A stretch of DNA of 64,000 nucleotides from Stenotrophomonas maltophilia (GCF_002799245.1 NZ_NEQV01000002.1:496001-560000); one strand, 5' to 3'. Numbered from the stretch's first letter, positions 53,302 to 62,587 are shown. Made by a program: numbers and translations. The notes: generated by a model from the sequence alone, not told the origin.

Positions 53302-53970
53302 GGTGGGTGCAGACGGTTGGTCGGCACGACAGGTCAGTCTGCATCGAGCTCAGGCAGTGCGGACCAACGGTCCGCACCCACCCGAGGCAGGTTCGCACCC
53401 ATCCTCAGGCAGTGCGGACCAATGGTCCGCACTGCCTTGCTTCGGTGGGTGCAGACGGTTGGTCGGCACGACAGGTCAGTCTGCATCGAGCTCAGGCAGT
53501 GCGGACCAACGGTCCGCACCCACCCGAGGCAGGTTCGCACCCATCCTCAGGCAGTGCGGACCAATGGTCCGCACTGCCTTGCTTCGGTGGGTGCAGACGG
53601 TTGGTCGGCACGACAGGTCAGTCTGCATCGAGCTCAGGCAGTGCGGACCAACGGTCCGCACCCACCCGAGGCAGGTTCGCACCCATCCTCAGGCAGTGCG
53701 GACCAATGGTCCGCACGGCCTTGCTTCGGTGGGTGCCGACCGTTGGTCGGCACGACAGGTCAGTCTGCATCGAGCTCAGGCAGTGCGGACCAACGGTCCG
53801 CACCCACCCGAGGCAGGTTCGTACCCATCCTCAGGCAGTGTGGACCAATGGTCCGCATGGCCTTGCTTCGGTGGGTGCCGACCGTTGGTCGGCACGACAG
53901 GTCAGGCTGCATCGAGCTCAGGCAGTGCGGACCAACGGTCCGCACCCACCCGAGGCAGGTTCGCACCCGG
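53302..53970. repeat. Tandem array of a 142-bp REP-type unit (about five copies)
   Basis: Units start at 53302, 53444, 53586, 53728 and 53870, with the last truncated at about 53970. Each unit carries several palindromes: TGCGGACCAACGGTCCGCA, GCGGACCAATGGTCCGC and, in the fourth and fifth units, GTGCCGACCGTTGGTCGGCA instead of the GCAGACGGTTGGTCGGC form. Units are nearly identical, so expansion was recent. It lies upstream of otsB and could affect its transcription or supercoiling. Open frames running through it on both strands are period artefacts. Confidence 0.97.
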
Positions 53971-53974
53971 ACCC

Positions 53975-54040
53975 TGAAGTTGCCGGCCGCTGGCCGGCAC
54001 TACCGTGCCGTGCGGACCAGCGGTCCGCACCTACCCGGAG
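53975..54040. repeat. REP palindromes next to the TonB receptor gene
   Basis: GTTGCCGGCCGCTGGCCGGC and then GTGCGGACCAGCGGTCCGCA, perfect short dyads that continue the array into the 3' end of the receptor gene. Confidence 0.75.
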
Positions 54041-54043
54041 CAA

Positions 54044-56479
54044 TCAGAACGTATAGCGGACGCGGCCGTAGTAATACGCGCCGTTGCTGCCGATCGGCGA
54101 CAGCACGTCGTACGGCAGGTTGCCGAAGTAGTAGATGTCGTTGTTGGATCGATCCGGGTAGTTGTCGGTCAGGTTCTGCCCGCCGATGGCTACGCTCCAC
54201 TGCGGGGTGATGCGGTACTCGACTTCCGCATCCAGCTGCCATTCGGCCTGGTAGGTCTGGCGCGGGATATAGCCATCACCGAAGTTGAACACGCGGGTGG
54301 CGCTGCCATAGCGGTTCACGCGGGTGCTCAGCGACCAGTGATCGTTGCTCCAGGCCGCCGAGAAACTGCCACGCGTGCGCGGCGTGGCATCGGTAAGCGT
54401 GTTGGTCTCTTCGATGCCGAACAGCACGTAGTCCGGATTCAATGCTCGCAGCTGCGCCGGCGTGGCCAGTACGTTCTTCAGCGTGGTCTTGGTGTAGGCG
54501 TAGGTGCCGGTCAGCAGCAGCTGGCCATCGCCCAGCGATTGGCGCCAGTTGCTTACCAGCTCGGCGCCGCGGGTGCGGGTATCGGCCGCGTTGACGAAGA
54601 AGCTGGCGCTCTGCAGGCCGCTGACGCCGTAGTTGGCGGCCACGTAATCGGTGAGCGCATCACCGGTGATGCTCTCCGACAGCGCGATGCGGTCGTCGAT
54701 GTCGATCTGGAAGAAGTCCAGCGACAGGTCGAAGTGTTCGCCGATGCGGCTGGTGAAGCCCAGCGACGTATTGATCGACTTCTCCGGCTTCAGGTCACGC
54801 GCGCCCAGGCCACGCGCGATCGGGTTGTTGACCGACAGCAGGCGGCCCTGCACCAGCTGGCCGCCGGCGTTGTAGCCGGTGGAAGTGGACTCGTAGCCGA
54901 TCTGCGCCAGCGACGGCGCACGGAAGTTGTTGGAGATGGCGCCGCGCAACGCGAACGCCGGGGTGAATTCATAGCGCAGGCCGAGCTTGCCGGTCAGTTC
55001 GCCGCCGAAGTCGTCGTTGTGCTCGTAGCGCGCGGCCAGGTCACTGGAGAAGTGCTCGCCGAACTGGCTGGACAGGCTGGCATAGGCGCTGGCCACATCG
55101 CGCGACAGGGTGGCTGCGTCCTGCGGGGTCAGGCCGCCACCGGCCTGCGAACCGGTCGGGCGGTCGGTGTACGGGCCGGCCGCATAGCTGGCCGGGTCGC
55201 CGGGGCGGGTCTGGTAGCGCTCATGGCGCGCTTCCACGCCCAGGCCCAGGGTGTGGCTGATGCTGTCGCTCTGGGTGAACACGCGGCTCAGATCGAGGTT
55301 GCCCACGGTCTGGGCGTACTCGTAGTCGGCGGTCTTGAAGCGGGTCGGGCTGGTCGGGCCCAGCGACGCGTTGAGCGAATCGCGCAGGCGGTAGGTGAAG
55401 TCGTTCTGGCCGTAATCCAGGCTGCCGTCGTAGCTCCATTCGCCCCACTGCCCGCGCACGCCGGCCACGGCCTGCACATCGCGGTTCTCGCCTTCGGAGA
55501 TCGGCCGGTAGCCGTTCGGATAGACCTGCTTCCAGTTGGCATCGCCGTCGGGGTAGCGGAAGTAGTTCGCGCCTTCGGTGTCACGCTGGTTGAAGGTGCC
55601 GAACGCGTAGAACGTCGAGGTCTGGCCCACCGGGATCTCGGTGTTCAGCCACAGGTTGATGTCCTTGCTCTTGCCATCGCCCAGCACGTAATTGCGCTTG
55701 CCCTGCAGCGCCAGGTTGTCCGGGGTCTGGTCCCACGGCGGGATCTGGTCGAAGCCGGCGCGGTTGGTGCCGTTGCGGTGCTTGTACTCCAGGCCGACGC
55801 GCAGGAAGCCGCCGTCTTCGCCCAGCGAGGTGCCGACCTTGGCGCTGATGTTGCCGGTCTGGCCATCGGTGAGCGTGCGCCCGATCGGCTTGAGGTCGGT
55901 GTGGTTGGCGCCGTAGCTGGCCTCGATCTCGCCGCCGTCGCCGCCGTTGTCGAGGATCACGTTGATCACGCCGGCCACGGCGTCCGACCCGTACAGCGCC
56001 CCGGCGCCGTCGCGCAGCACTTCGATGCGCTTGATCGCGCTGACCGGGATCGAATTGAAGTCGACCGGGGTGGTGCCCTTGCCGATCTTGCTGTCGGTGT
56101 TGACCAGCGCGGTGTGGTGGCGGCGCTTGCCATTGACCAGCACCAGCACCTGGTCCGGCGACAGGCCGCGCAACTGTGCGGCGCGGACGTGGTCGGCGCC
56201 GCCGGAGTTGGACTGGCGCGGGAAGTTGAACGACGGCAGCAGCGCCTGCAGCGCGCTGCCCAGTTCACCGTTGACCACGCCGGCCTTGCGGATGTCCTCG
56301 GCGGTGAGCACATCCACCGGCGAGGTGGATTCGAGCACGGTGCGGTCGGCGGCACGGGTGCCGGTGACGATCACCGTGTCCAGGTTGGTGGCGTCCTGGG
56401 CCAGGGCCGGGGCGGCGGTGGAGGAAAGCGCGAGGGCGATGGCGAGGCCGAGTGGCGACGCAGGCAGGCGGACGGACAT
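54044..56479 (-). CDS. TonB-dependent outer-membrane receptor
   Basis: 811 residues from the ATG at 56479 (GGAG five bases upstream). Residues 1-26 form a signal peptide (SSTAAPALA). The TonB box is near DTVIVTGTRAADRTV. The plug domain spans about 50-170 (DVLTAEDIRKAG, ALLPSFNFPRQSNSGGADHV, RIEVLRDGAGALYGSDAVAG). The 22-strand barrel ends YYYGRVRYTF with the terminal Phe. It takes up an iron chelate, a vitamin or a carbohydrate, energised by TonB/ExbBD elsewhere. No FecR/FecI-type regulator is adjacent, and the N-terminus lacks a signalling extension. The ligand is not predictable. Confidence 0.95.
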   Translation of the reverse strand: MSVRLPASPLGLAIALALSSTAAPALAQDATNLDTVIVTGTRAADRTVLESTSPVDVLTAEDIRKAGVVNGELGSALQALLPSFNFPRQSNSGGADHVRAAQLRGLSPDQVLVLVNGKRRHHTALVNTDSKIGKGTTPVDFNSIPVSAIKRIEVLRDGAGALYGSDAVAGVINVILDNGGDGGEIEASYGANHTDLKPIGRTLTDGQTGNISAKVGTSLGEDGGFLRVGLEYKHRNGTNRAGFDQIPPWDQTPDNLALQGKRNYVLGDGKSKDINLWLNTEIPVGQTSTFYAFGTFNQRDTEGANYFRYPDGDANWKQVYPNGYRPISEGENRDVQAVAGVRGQWGEWSYDGSLDYGQNDFTYRLRDSLNASLGPTSPTRFKTADYEYAQTVGNLDLSRVFTQSDSISHTLGLGVEARHERYQTRPGDPASYAAGPYTDRPTGSQAGGGLTPQDAATLSRDVASAYASLSSQFGEHFSSDLAARYEHNDDFGGELTGKLGLRYEFTPAFALRGAISNNFRAPSLAQIGYESTSTGYNAGGQLVQGRLLSVNNPIARGLGARDLKPEKSINTSLGFTSRIGEHFDLSLDFFQIDIDDRIALSESITGDALTDYVAANYGVSGLQSASFFVNAADTRTRGAELVSNWRQSLGDGQLLLTGTYAYTKTTLKNVLATPAQLRALNPDYVLFGIEETNTLTDATPRTRGSFSAAWSNDHWSLSTRVNRYGSATRVFNFGDGYIPRQTYQAEWQLDAEVEYRITPQWSVAIGGQNLTDNYPDRSNNDIYYFGNLPYDVLSPIGSNGAYYYGRVRYTF

Positions 56480-56693
56480 GGGGGCTCCAGCAACAACGAC
56501 GACGGGGAAGGGGGAGATGGTTTCACTTACATCCATCCGGATGAAGCGATATATTATCTTCGCGTGATGACCGGTGCCGATGCAAGCCCCTGCCGGTCCG
56601 GCATGAGCTGATGCCCTGTCGGCATCAGCACGCCGGGCCGGTGGCGCTGTACGCTGCCGGCTCGCCTTGTCCCCCTTCCCCGGAGCTGTACCG

Positions 56694-57176
56694 ATGAAAC
56701 ACCTTGGCCTCGTCTTCGCCGTGCTGCTGGCCACCAGTGGCTGCGCCAGCCTGTCCTCGCAGGCGCCCAGCGCCTATGCCACGGCCACCACCGCTGAAAT
56801 GAAGGGCGATGCCGCACGCCCGTCCGATGGCCATGGCTGGGTGCGCAGCGAGCTGTATTTCGGGGTGGGCGAGGAGCAGGGCGCGGGCAACCGTCCGCAG
56901 GCCGACACCATCAGCGAGGCGCAGTGGCGCACCTTCCTGGACAAGGAAGTGACCCCGCGCTTCCCGGATGGCCTGACCGTGTTCGATGCCTACGGCCAGT
57001 GGCTGTTCCGCGGCGATGCCGCACCCAACCGCCTGCGCACCAAGGTGCTGGTGGTGCTGCATGAGGACACACCGCAGCGTCGCGCCGATATCGAAGCGAT
57101 CCGCCTGGCGTGGAAGCAGCAGACCAAGCATCAATCGGTGCTGTGGTCGCGGCAGCCGGTCGAGGTATCGTTCTGA
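56694..57176 (+). CDS. DUF3574-type lipoprotein
   Basis: 160 residues from the ATG at 56694. The signal peptide MKHLGLVFAVLLATSGC ends in a lipobox, so Cys17 would be lipidated. The mature part includes SELYFGVGEEQGAG, WRTFLDKEVTPRFPDGLTVF and VLVVLHEDTPQRRADIEAIR, the DUF3574 pattern (small periplasmic lipoproteins of unknown role). It ends RQPVEVSF. It is 33 bp before the next secreted-protein gene and divergent from the TonB receptor, which suggests a small envelope operon. Confidence 0.82.
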   Translation: MKHLGLVFAVLLATSGCASLSSQAPSAYATATTAEMKGDAARPSDGHGWVRSELYFGVGEEQGAGNRPQADTISEAQWRTFLDKEVTPRFPDGLTVFDAYGQWLFRGDAAPNRLRTKVLVVLHEDTPQRRADIEAIRLAWKQQTKHQSVLWSRQPVEVSF

Positions 57177-57209
57177 GTTGAAGGTGCCACCGCGGCGCCG
57201 CAGGAAGCG

Positions 57210-58070
57210 ATGATGAACTACAGGGAATGCATGCTGGGCCTGGTGTTGGCAGGCGCGCTGGCACCGTCGGTGCAGGCGAGTGAGGACCACGATGAGACGC
57301 TCCGGTTCCAGGTAGCCGCTCACGTACAGGCGCACGCCGATCCCCAGCAGGACGGCAGCATCGCGGTGCAGCTGTCGCCGTCGGGCAAGCGCCAGACGCT
57401 GGCGGGCGCGGCGGATGCCGATGGCAATTCGCGCTGGAATCTGGAGGACGTCGATTTCGATGGCTACCCGGAACTGGTCGCACGTGCATCGGTGGGCATG
57501 GTCAACGAAGCGGTGGCGGTGTACCGGTTCGATCCGGCCAGTGCTTCGTATCGCGCGCTGCAGGCCGACACCCATGGCAAGGACAGCTGTGGCGGCTTGA
57601 TGGGGCTGACTGTCGATCGTCCGAGCCGCACCCTGACCAGCAGCTGCCGCAGCGGACCGATGTGGTACACCGACCAGTATCGGTTTGCGGGCGCGAAACT
57701 CCATCTGTACCGCTCGGAGAGCGTATTGATGCTGGGCGATACGTTGAACGCCGCATTGCATTGGGTGCAGACCGACGAGCAGGGCCCGCTGGCGGTCTGG
57801 CGCACCTACGATGCCGATGGCCGTGTGCTGGAGAGCGCGATTGCCGATGGCCTGGGCGCACCGCCCGACGGGCCGCTGCGTGGCCAGCAGGCCTCAGTGT
57901 TGGCGGCGCGCCTGTTCCTGTTCGATCGACCCGGCGCGTCCAGCACCAGACGCTACCTGGTGCAGGGTGACCGCGTGGAACTGCTGGATGAACAGGATGG
58001 CTGGGTAAAACTGCGCTACCGCAACCCGAAGCAGGGCGTGATGGAAGGCTGGATCAACGTCAACGATTGA
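57210..58070 (+). CDS. Secreted protein with C-terminal SH3-like region (possibly XAC2610-related)
   Basis: 286 residues (tandem ATGs at 57210 and 57213). Signal peptide ending PSVQA. A first domain has EDVDFDGYPELVARASVGMV, a DxDxDG-type calcium-like loop that recalls XAC2610-type lysozyme inhibitors (type IV secretion immunity proteins of Xanthomonas). Then come KDSCGGLMGLTV and RTLTSSCRSGPMWY. The C-terminus (RRYLVQGDRVELLDEQDGWV, KLRYRNPKQGVMEGWI) looks like a bacterial SH3 fold. Periplasmic. The XAC2610 link is from memory of the motif and is tentative; a general wall-binding protein is an alternative. Confidence 0.65.
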   Translation: MMNYRECMLGLVLAGALAPSVQASEDHDETLRFQVAAHVQAHADPQQDGSIAVQLSPSGKRQTLAGAADADGNSRWNLEDVDFDGYPELVARASVGMVNEAVAVYRFDPASASYRALQADTHGKDSCGGLMGLTVDRPSRTLTSSCRSGPMWYTDQYRFAGAKLHLYRSESVLMLGDTLNAALHWVQTDEQGPLAVWRTYDADGRVLESAIADGLGAPPDGPLRGQQASVLAARLFLFDRPGASSTRRYLVQGDRVELLDEQDGWVKLRYRNPKQGVMEGWINVND

Positions 58071-58154
58071 AAAAAGGGGACGGAGGGAATTAAGTCGTTT
58101 GTGCCGCAAGCGACTGTGCCGCAAGCGACTTAATTCCCTCCGTCCCCTTTTTTT
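58070..58154 (+). terminator. Long dyad terminator (GGACGGAGGGAATTAAGTCG type)
   Basis: Arms AAAAAGGGGACGGAGGGA plus ATTAAGTCG pair with the reverse complement ending in T7. The loop holds a 14-bp internal duplication (TGCCGCAAGCGACT twice). It begins at the stop of the SH3 protein gene and resembles the dyad at 49228. Confidence 0.85.
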
Positions 58155-58214
58155 GCGGAGGCATCACTTCATCGGGTCTAGCCTCGGGTGTTCCCCCGTT
58201 CGAGGATGTATCCG

Positions 58215-59933
58215 ATGAGCAAGCGCGTGGCCGAAATCGTGGTGGACGCTCTGCAGCAGGCCGGTGTCCGCCGTTGCTACGGCATCGTGGGCGATACGCT
58301 CAACCATGTGACCGATGCGATGCATGGCAGTGAGATCGCCTGGGTGCACGTGCGGCATGAGGAAGTGGCTGCCTTTGCCGCCGGCGCCGATTCGCTGGTC
58401 AGTGGCGAGCTGACCGCCTGCGCCGGCTCCTGCGGCCCGGGCAGCCTGCATTTCATCAACGGCGTGTTCGAGAGCAACCGCAACCGTGCGCCGATGGTGC
58501 TGATCGCCAGCCAGGTGGTGACCAGCGAGCTGGGCATGGAATTCCCGCAGGAAGTGGATTTCAAGGCGGTGTATGCCAGTTGTTCGGTGTTCTGCGAGCA
58601 GGTGCATAGTGCCGAACAGGCACGACGCGTGGTCACGCTGGCCTGCCAGGCGGCGATCAGCCGCCGCGGCGTGGCGGTGGTGATCCTGCCGGCTGATATC
58701 AGCCAGGCCGAGGTGAAGCATGATGTGCCGTTCTCGGTGCATTACACGCAGCCGGTGCTGCGCCCTTCCGACGCCGAACTGCAGCGCATCGCCGAGCTGC
58801 TGGGGCAGGGCAAGCGTATCGGCGTCTATGCCGGTGCCGGCTGCCAGGGGGCGCATGCGCAGTTGCTGGAACTGGCCCGACGCCTGCAGGCTCCCATCGC
58901 GCACACCTCGCGCGCCAAGGACTTCGTCGAGCCGGACAACCCTTACAACATGGGCATGACCGGCATTTTCGGCATTGAATCCGGCTTCCACACGCTGATG
59001 GAGTGCGACACGCTGCTGCTGCTCGGCGCCGATTTCGCCTGGGGCCAGTTCTACCCGGACAAGGCCACGATCATCCAGGTTGACCGCGATGGCAGCCACC
59101 TCGGCCGCCGCCACCCGGTGAACCTCGGCGTGGTCGGCGATATCGCCCCGACGCTGGATGCGCTGCTGCCGATGCTGCCGCCACGCGAGGACAGCAGTTT
59201 CCTGGACGAGTGCATCGAACGTCGCGACAAGGCGCTGAAGAAGCGCGATCAGGAAGAACAACCGGGCGAGGGTGAACTGATCCACCCGCAGCACCTGACC
59301 GCGCTGCTGTCGAAGCACGCCAGCGACGATGCGCTGTTCACCGCCGACGGCGGTTCCCCGATGGTGTGGGTGCTGCGCCACATCCGCGTCAACGGCCGCC
59401 GCCGCACGCTGACCAGCCTGCTGCACGGCACGATGGCCAACGCAATGCCGCAGGCGCTGGGCCTGCAGAAGGCGTTCCCCGGCCGCCAGGTGATTTCGCT
59501 GTCCGGAGACGGTGGCCTGGCAATGCTGCTGGGTGACCTGCTGACGGCGGTGCAGGAGAACCTGCCGATCAAGGTGGTGGTGTTCAACAACGGTTCGCTG
59601 AACTTCGTCGAGCTGGAGCAGAAGGTGGAGGGGTTGCTGGACAACTACACCGACCTGAAGAACCCGGACTTTGGCCGCCTGGCCGAGGTGATCGGTTACC
59701 ACGGCCGCACGGTCACCCGCAGCGAGGACCTGGAGGAAGCGGTGCTGGACTTCCTGTCGCAGCGCGGTCCGGCGCTGCTGGACGTGCATACCAGCCGCGC
59801 CGAACTGGTGATGCCGCCGCAGATCGAGGCCAAGCAGGTGGCCGGTGCGGCGTTGTATGCCGCCAAAGCGGTGCTGAACGGCCGCTTCGACGATGTGAAG
59901 CATCTGCTGGTGGACAACTTCCTTAAGAAGTAG
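58215..59933 (+). CDS. poxB: Pyruvate oxidase (ubiquinone-dependent), PoxB-type
   Basis: 572 residues from the ATG at 58215, the same length as E. coli PoxB. A ThDP- and FAD-dependent enzyme that converts pyruvate to acetate and CO2 and reduces ubiquinone at the membrane. The N-terminal PYR domain has the ThDP-activating Glu in HVRHEEVAAFAAGAD and GSCGPGSLHFINGVFES. The central FAD domain follows (MGMTGIFGIESGFHTLMECD). The PP domain has ISLSGDGGLAMLLGDLLTAV..FNNGSLNFVELEQ, the GDG-N29-NN motif for ThDP and Mg. It is monocistronic, and stationary-phase expression is typical of the family. Confidence 0.93.
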   Translation: MSKRVAEIVVDALQQAGVRRCYGIVGDTLNHVTDAMHGSEIAWVHVRHEEVAAFAAGADSLVSGELTACAGSCGPGSLHFINGVFESNRNRAPMVLIASQVVTSELGMEFPQEVDFKAVYASCSVFCEQVHSAEQARRVVTLACQAAISRRGVAVVILPADISQAEVKHDVPFSVHYTQPVLRPSDAELQRIAELLGQGKRIGVYAGAGCQGAHAQLLELARRLQAPIAHTSRAKDFVEPDNPYNMGMTGIFGIESGFHTLMECDTLLLLGADFAWGQFYPDKATIIQVDRDGSHLGRRHPVNLGVVGDIAPTLDALLPMLPPREDSSFLDECIERRDKALKKRDQEEQPGEGELIHPQHLTALLSKHASDDALFTADGGSPMVWVLRHIRVNGRRRTLTSLLHGTMANAMPQALGLQKAFPGRQVISLSGDGGLAMLLGDLLTAVQENLPIKVVVFNNGSLNFVELEQKVEGLLDNYTDLKNPDFGRLAEVIGYHGRTVTRSEDLEEAVLDFLSQRGPALLDVHTSRAELVMPPQIEAKQVAGAALYAAKAVLNGRFDDVKHLLVDNFLKK

Positions 59934-59971
59934 GGGGGACGATGCAGGGCTGCGCCCTGCATCCGCCGTTG

Positions 59972-60040
59972 ATGTAGAGCCGAGCCATGCTCGGCTCACG
60001 GGGCTCGCGTACAGCAGCCGGGCATGGGCTCGGCCCACTC
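59972..60040. repeat. REP-type palindromes after poxB
   Basis: GTAGAGCCGAGCCATGCTCG plus GCT, and a degenerate facing half (CAGCCGGGCATGGGCTCGGC). Member of the GTAG group. Confidence 0.65.
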
Positions 60041-60177
60041 CGATAAACCCGCTTTCGGCGACCAACCCAGCCACAAGGGGCCCCGCCGATGGCTGGAACC
60101 CATCATTCCATGACGGAATTGGCGCCCAGGCCCCGCTGGGCCTACCATCGGCGGTCCCCACCCCCACCGCCCCTTCC

Positions 60178-61788
60178 ATGTCCGCTCCCGCTTCCGCCGC
60201 ACCGCGTCGCTGGTTCGTCGCCGGCGACTTCAATGGCTTCTTCGGCCTGGTCGTCGACAACCTCTCCATCCTCGGCTTCATCGCCATGGCCCTGGTCGGG
60301 ATCTTCCAGTTCCCCGCCGACGTGGTGTTCGGCCGCATGTTCCCCGGTACCGCCTTTGGCGTGCTGGTTGGCAACCTGCTGTACACCCTGATGGCGCGCC
60401 GGCTGGCCGCGCGTACCGGCCGCGACGATGTCACCGCCATGCCGCTCGGCCTGGATGCGCCCACCAGCATTGGCATGGCGTTGCTGGTTCTCGGCCCGGC
60501 CTTCATCGCCTTCAAGCAGCAGGGCATGGACCCGCATGCTGCGGGCATCGCCACCTGGCAGCTGGGCATGGCCGCGCTGGTCATCATGGGCGTGCTCAAG
60601 TTCGTGCTGTCGTTCTTCGGCGAAGCGGTCACCCGCGCGCTGCCGCGTGCCGCGCTGCTGGGTTCCATTGCTGGCATCGCGCTGGTGCTGATGGGCCTGC
60701 TGCCGCTGCTGGAAACGCTGCGCTCGCCACTGGTCGGCTTCACCACGCTCGGTTTGCTGCTGTACGTGCTGATCGCCAAGGGCAAGCTGCCGGTGCGTGG
60801 CCCGGGCGTTCTGCTGGCCTTCGTGTTCGGTACCGTGCTGTATTACGGCCTCGGCCTGGCCGGGCTGGGCGCACCGGGCTTCCATGTGCCGGAGTGGGTG
60901 CCGCCGCAGGTGGTGCTGCCGCTGCCGACGCTGGGCTTCCTCGACGGCCTGCCCACCGCGATGACCTACCTGCCGCTGCTGCTGCCGTTCGGCCTGCTGA
61001 TGGTGGTCGGCGGCATCAACGTGTCTGAAAGCGCGCGCGCGGCCGGCGATGACTACCGCACCCGCGACATCCTGCTGGTGGAGGCGGTGGCCACGCTGGT
61101 GGCCGGTGTCTGCGGCGGCGTGGCGCAGACGACGCCCTACATCGGGCAACCGGCCTACAAGCACATGGGCGCACGCAGCGGCTACACGCTGCTGACAGGC
61201 CTGTTCGTCGGCATCGGTGGCATGCTCGGCATCATCTCCGGGCTGGTGCAGTGGCTGCCGCTGGCGGTGCTGGCGCCGATCATCGTGTACGTGGCCATCG
61301 ACATCACCACCCAGGCCTTCCAGGCCACGCCGCGTCACCATGCTGGCGCGATGGTGTTCGGTTTCCTGCCGTCGGTGGCCTACCTGCTGGCGATCAAGGC
61401 ACCCGGCTGGATCGCGCCGGACCAGCTGCCGCAGCTGCTGACCAGGCTCGACGGCCACGGCCTGCCGGAGCTGGCGGTGATCTTCACCCTGGGCAACGGC
61501 TTCATCATCACCTCGATGCTGTGGATTTCGGCGGTGGCGGCGATGGTTGATGGCCGCCTGCGCCGCGCCTGCGGCTTCCTGCTGGTGGCGGCGGTGTTGA
61601 CCCTGTTCGGCCTGATCCACTCGGTGGACCCGCGCGGCGGCATCTACCTGCCGTGGGAACTGGACGGCCTGGCGCGCATCATCAGCCTGCAGTTCGCCGG
61701 CGCCTACGTGGCGCTGGCCTTGCTGCTGGGGCTGCTGTCGCTGCAGAAGCAGCCGGTGAAGCCGCTGGATGATCGCACCGACCGTTGA
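60178..61788 (+). CDS. NCS2/AzgA-like purine permease
   Basis: 536 residues with about 12-14 helices. Family motifs include GDFNGFFGLVVDNLSILGFI in helix 1, ARTGRDDVTAMPLGLDAPTS, an NCS2-like substrate segment, and VAQTTPYIGQPAYKHMGARS. These and the length match xanthine/uracil/AzgA hypoxanthine-guanine permeases, which are proton symporters. It stands between poxB and a GST gene on the opposite strand. The base transported cannot be told. Confidence 0.85.
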   Translation: MSAPASAAPRRWFVAGDFNGFFGLVVDNLSILGFIAMALVGIFQFPADVVFGRMFPGTAFGVLVGNLLYTLMARRLAARTGRDDVTAMPLGLDAPTSIGMALLVLGPAFIAFKQQGMDPHAAGIATWQLGMAALVIMGVLKFVLSFFGEAVTRALPRAALLGSIAGIALVLMGLLPLLETLRSPLVGFTTLGLLLYVLIAKGKLPVRGPGVLLAFVFGTVLYYGLGLAGLGAPGFHVPEWVPPQVVLPLPTLGFLDGLPTAMTYLPLLLPFGLLMVVGGINVSESARAAGDDYRTRDILLVEAVATLVAGVCGGVAQTTPYIGQPAYKHMGARSGYTLLTGLFVGIGGMLGIISGLVQWLPLAVLAPIIVYVAIDITTQAFQATPRHHAGAMVFGFLPSVAYLLAIKAPGWIAPDQLPQLLTRLDGHGLPELAVIFTLGNGFIITSMLWISAVAAMVDGRLRRACGFLLVAAVLTLFGLIHSVDPRGGIYLPWELDGLARIISLQFAGAYVALALLLGLLSLQKQPVKPLDDRTDR

Positions 61789-61876
61789 CCGTTGACTCCG
61801 GGCATGGCCCGGCTCCCACAGGGCGTGTTGCAGGCAGCGATTGCCTGCAGCGCGCCCGGCCGGCCCGCCGCCGGCA

Positions 61877-62587
61877 CTACCGTTCGGCGTCCAGCTCCGG
61901 GTAGTGGCGGAAGATGCCGTTGGTGTTGAACGCCAAGCGCCGTTCCGAGCGCAGGTAGGCGGCGATGTTCGGCCGTTTCGCCACCCGCTCCTGCAGCGCG
62001 CGCAGCAGGGGCAGGGTGGGGCCGAGCGCCTGCATGCGGCGCGGGAACATGTAGTCCAGCCCGCTCAGCAACTGGAACAGCGACAGATCCACGTAGGAAT
62101 GCTCGCGCAGTGCATGGCGACCGCCGTTGGCGGCCAGCACCTGCTCGAAGTAACCGAGGAACTTCGGCAGCCGCTCGCTGCGCAGCGACGTGGCACGTGC
62201 CCTGGCTTCGGTCTTCTGTTCCTCGTAGTACTTCGAGGCAGCGATCGGGTGGTGGGTGTCATGCACCTCGGCCACCAGGTCGGCGATGGTCAGCTGCAGT
62301 TGCAGCGCCTGCATCCGCCGTGAGGCCGCCTGCGGCACCAGGTCCAGGGTCGGGCCGAGATAGTCCAGGATCGCCGCGACCTGTGCGATGACCTGGCGGC
62401 CCGCCTTCAGGAATGGGGGAGCGAAGGGATGTGCACCTTCGCGGCTGCCATCGAGGAACGGCTGCATTACCGCGTCGCCGTGCACCCGCGCCATGTCGAT
62501 GTAGTCGGCGCCGGCATCTTCCAGCGCCAGCCGCACGAACTCGCCACGGCCCTGGATGCCGGTCCAGTAATACAGCGCGTACTGCAT
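61877..62587 (-). CDS. Glutathione S-transferase-like protein
   Basis: 236 residues from the ATG at 62587. The N-terminal thioredoxin fold begins MQYALYYWTGIQGRGEFVRL, where an N-terminal Tyr is the likely catalytic residue, with EDAGADYIDMAR. The GSH-binding region is PFAPPFLKAGRQVIAQVAAI, similar to the Pro-containing loop of GSTs. The all-helical C-terminal domain has HHPIAASKYYEEQKTEARAR and GYFEQVLAANGGRHALREHS. No clear subclass. It is divergent from the DUF3014 gene, 173 bp away. Confidence 0.85.
   Translation of the reverse strand: MQYALYYWTGIQGRGEFVRLALEDAGADYIDMARVHGDAVMQPFLDGSREGAHPFAPPFLKAGRQVIAQVAAILDYLGPTLDLVPQAASRRMQALQLQLTIADLVAEVHDTHHPIAASKYYEEQKTEARARATSLRSERLPKFLGYFEQVLAANGGRHALREHSYVDLSLFQLLSGLDYMFPRRMQALGPTLPLLRALQERVAKRPNIAAYLRSERRLAFNTNGIFRHYPELDAER

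Noticed and set aside
53240..53398. N-terminal extension of OtsB
   Set aside because: The added residues come from the REP array; the HAD motif I follows normally after the ATG at 53239.
53302..53970. CRISPR-like array
   Set aside because: 142-bp tandem copies with internal palindromes and no variable spacers.
52457..54210. Frames with repeated GPMVRTALLRW / RHDRSVCIELRQCG-type units
   Set aside because: Products of the 142-bp array period that extend into genes on the other strand.
54005..56611. Long open frame (868 codons) on the plus strand antisense to the TonB receptor gene
   Set aside because: Low-complexity Gln/Arg/Ala/Val composition typical of the reverse complement of a high-GC gene. 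The minus-strand protein has a signal peptide, plug and barrel.
58164..60785. 873-codon minus-strand frame across poxB and the permease gene
   Set aside because: Antisense to a clear ThDP enzyme and permease, with no recognisable domain.
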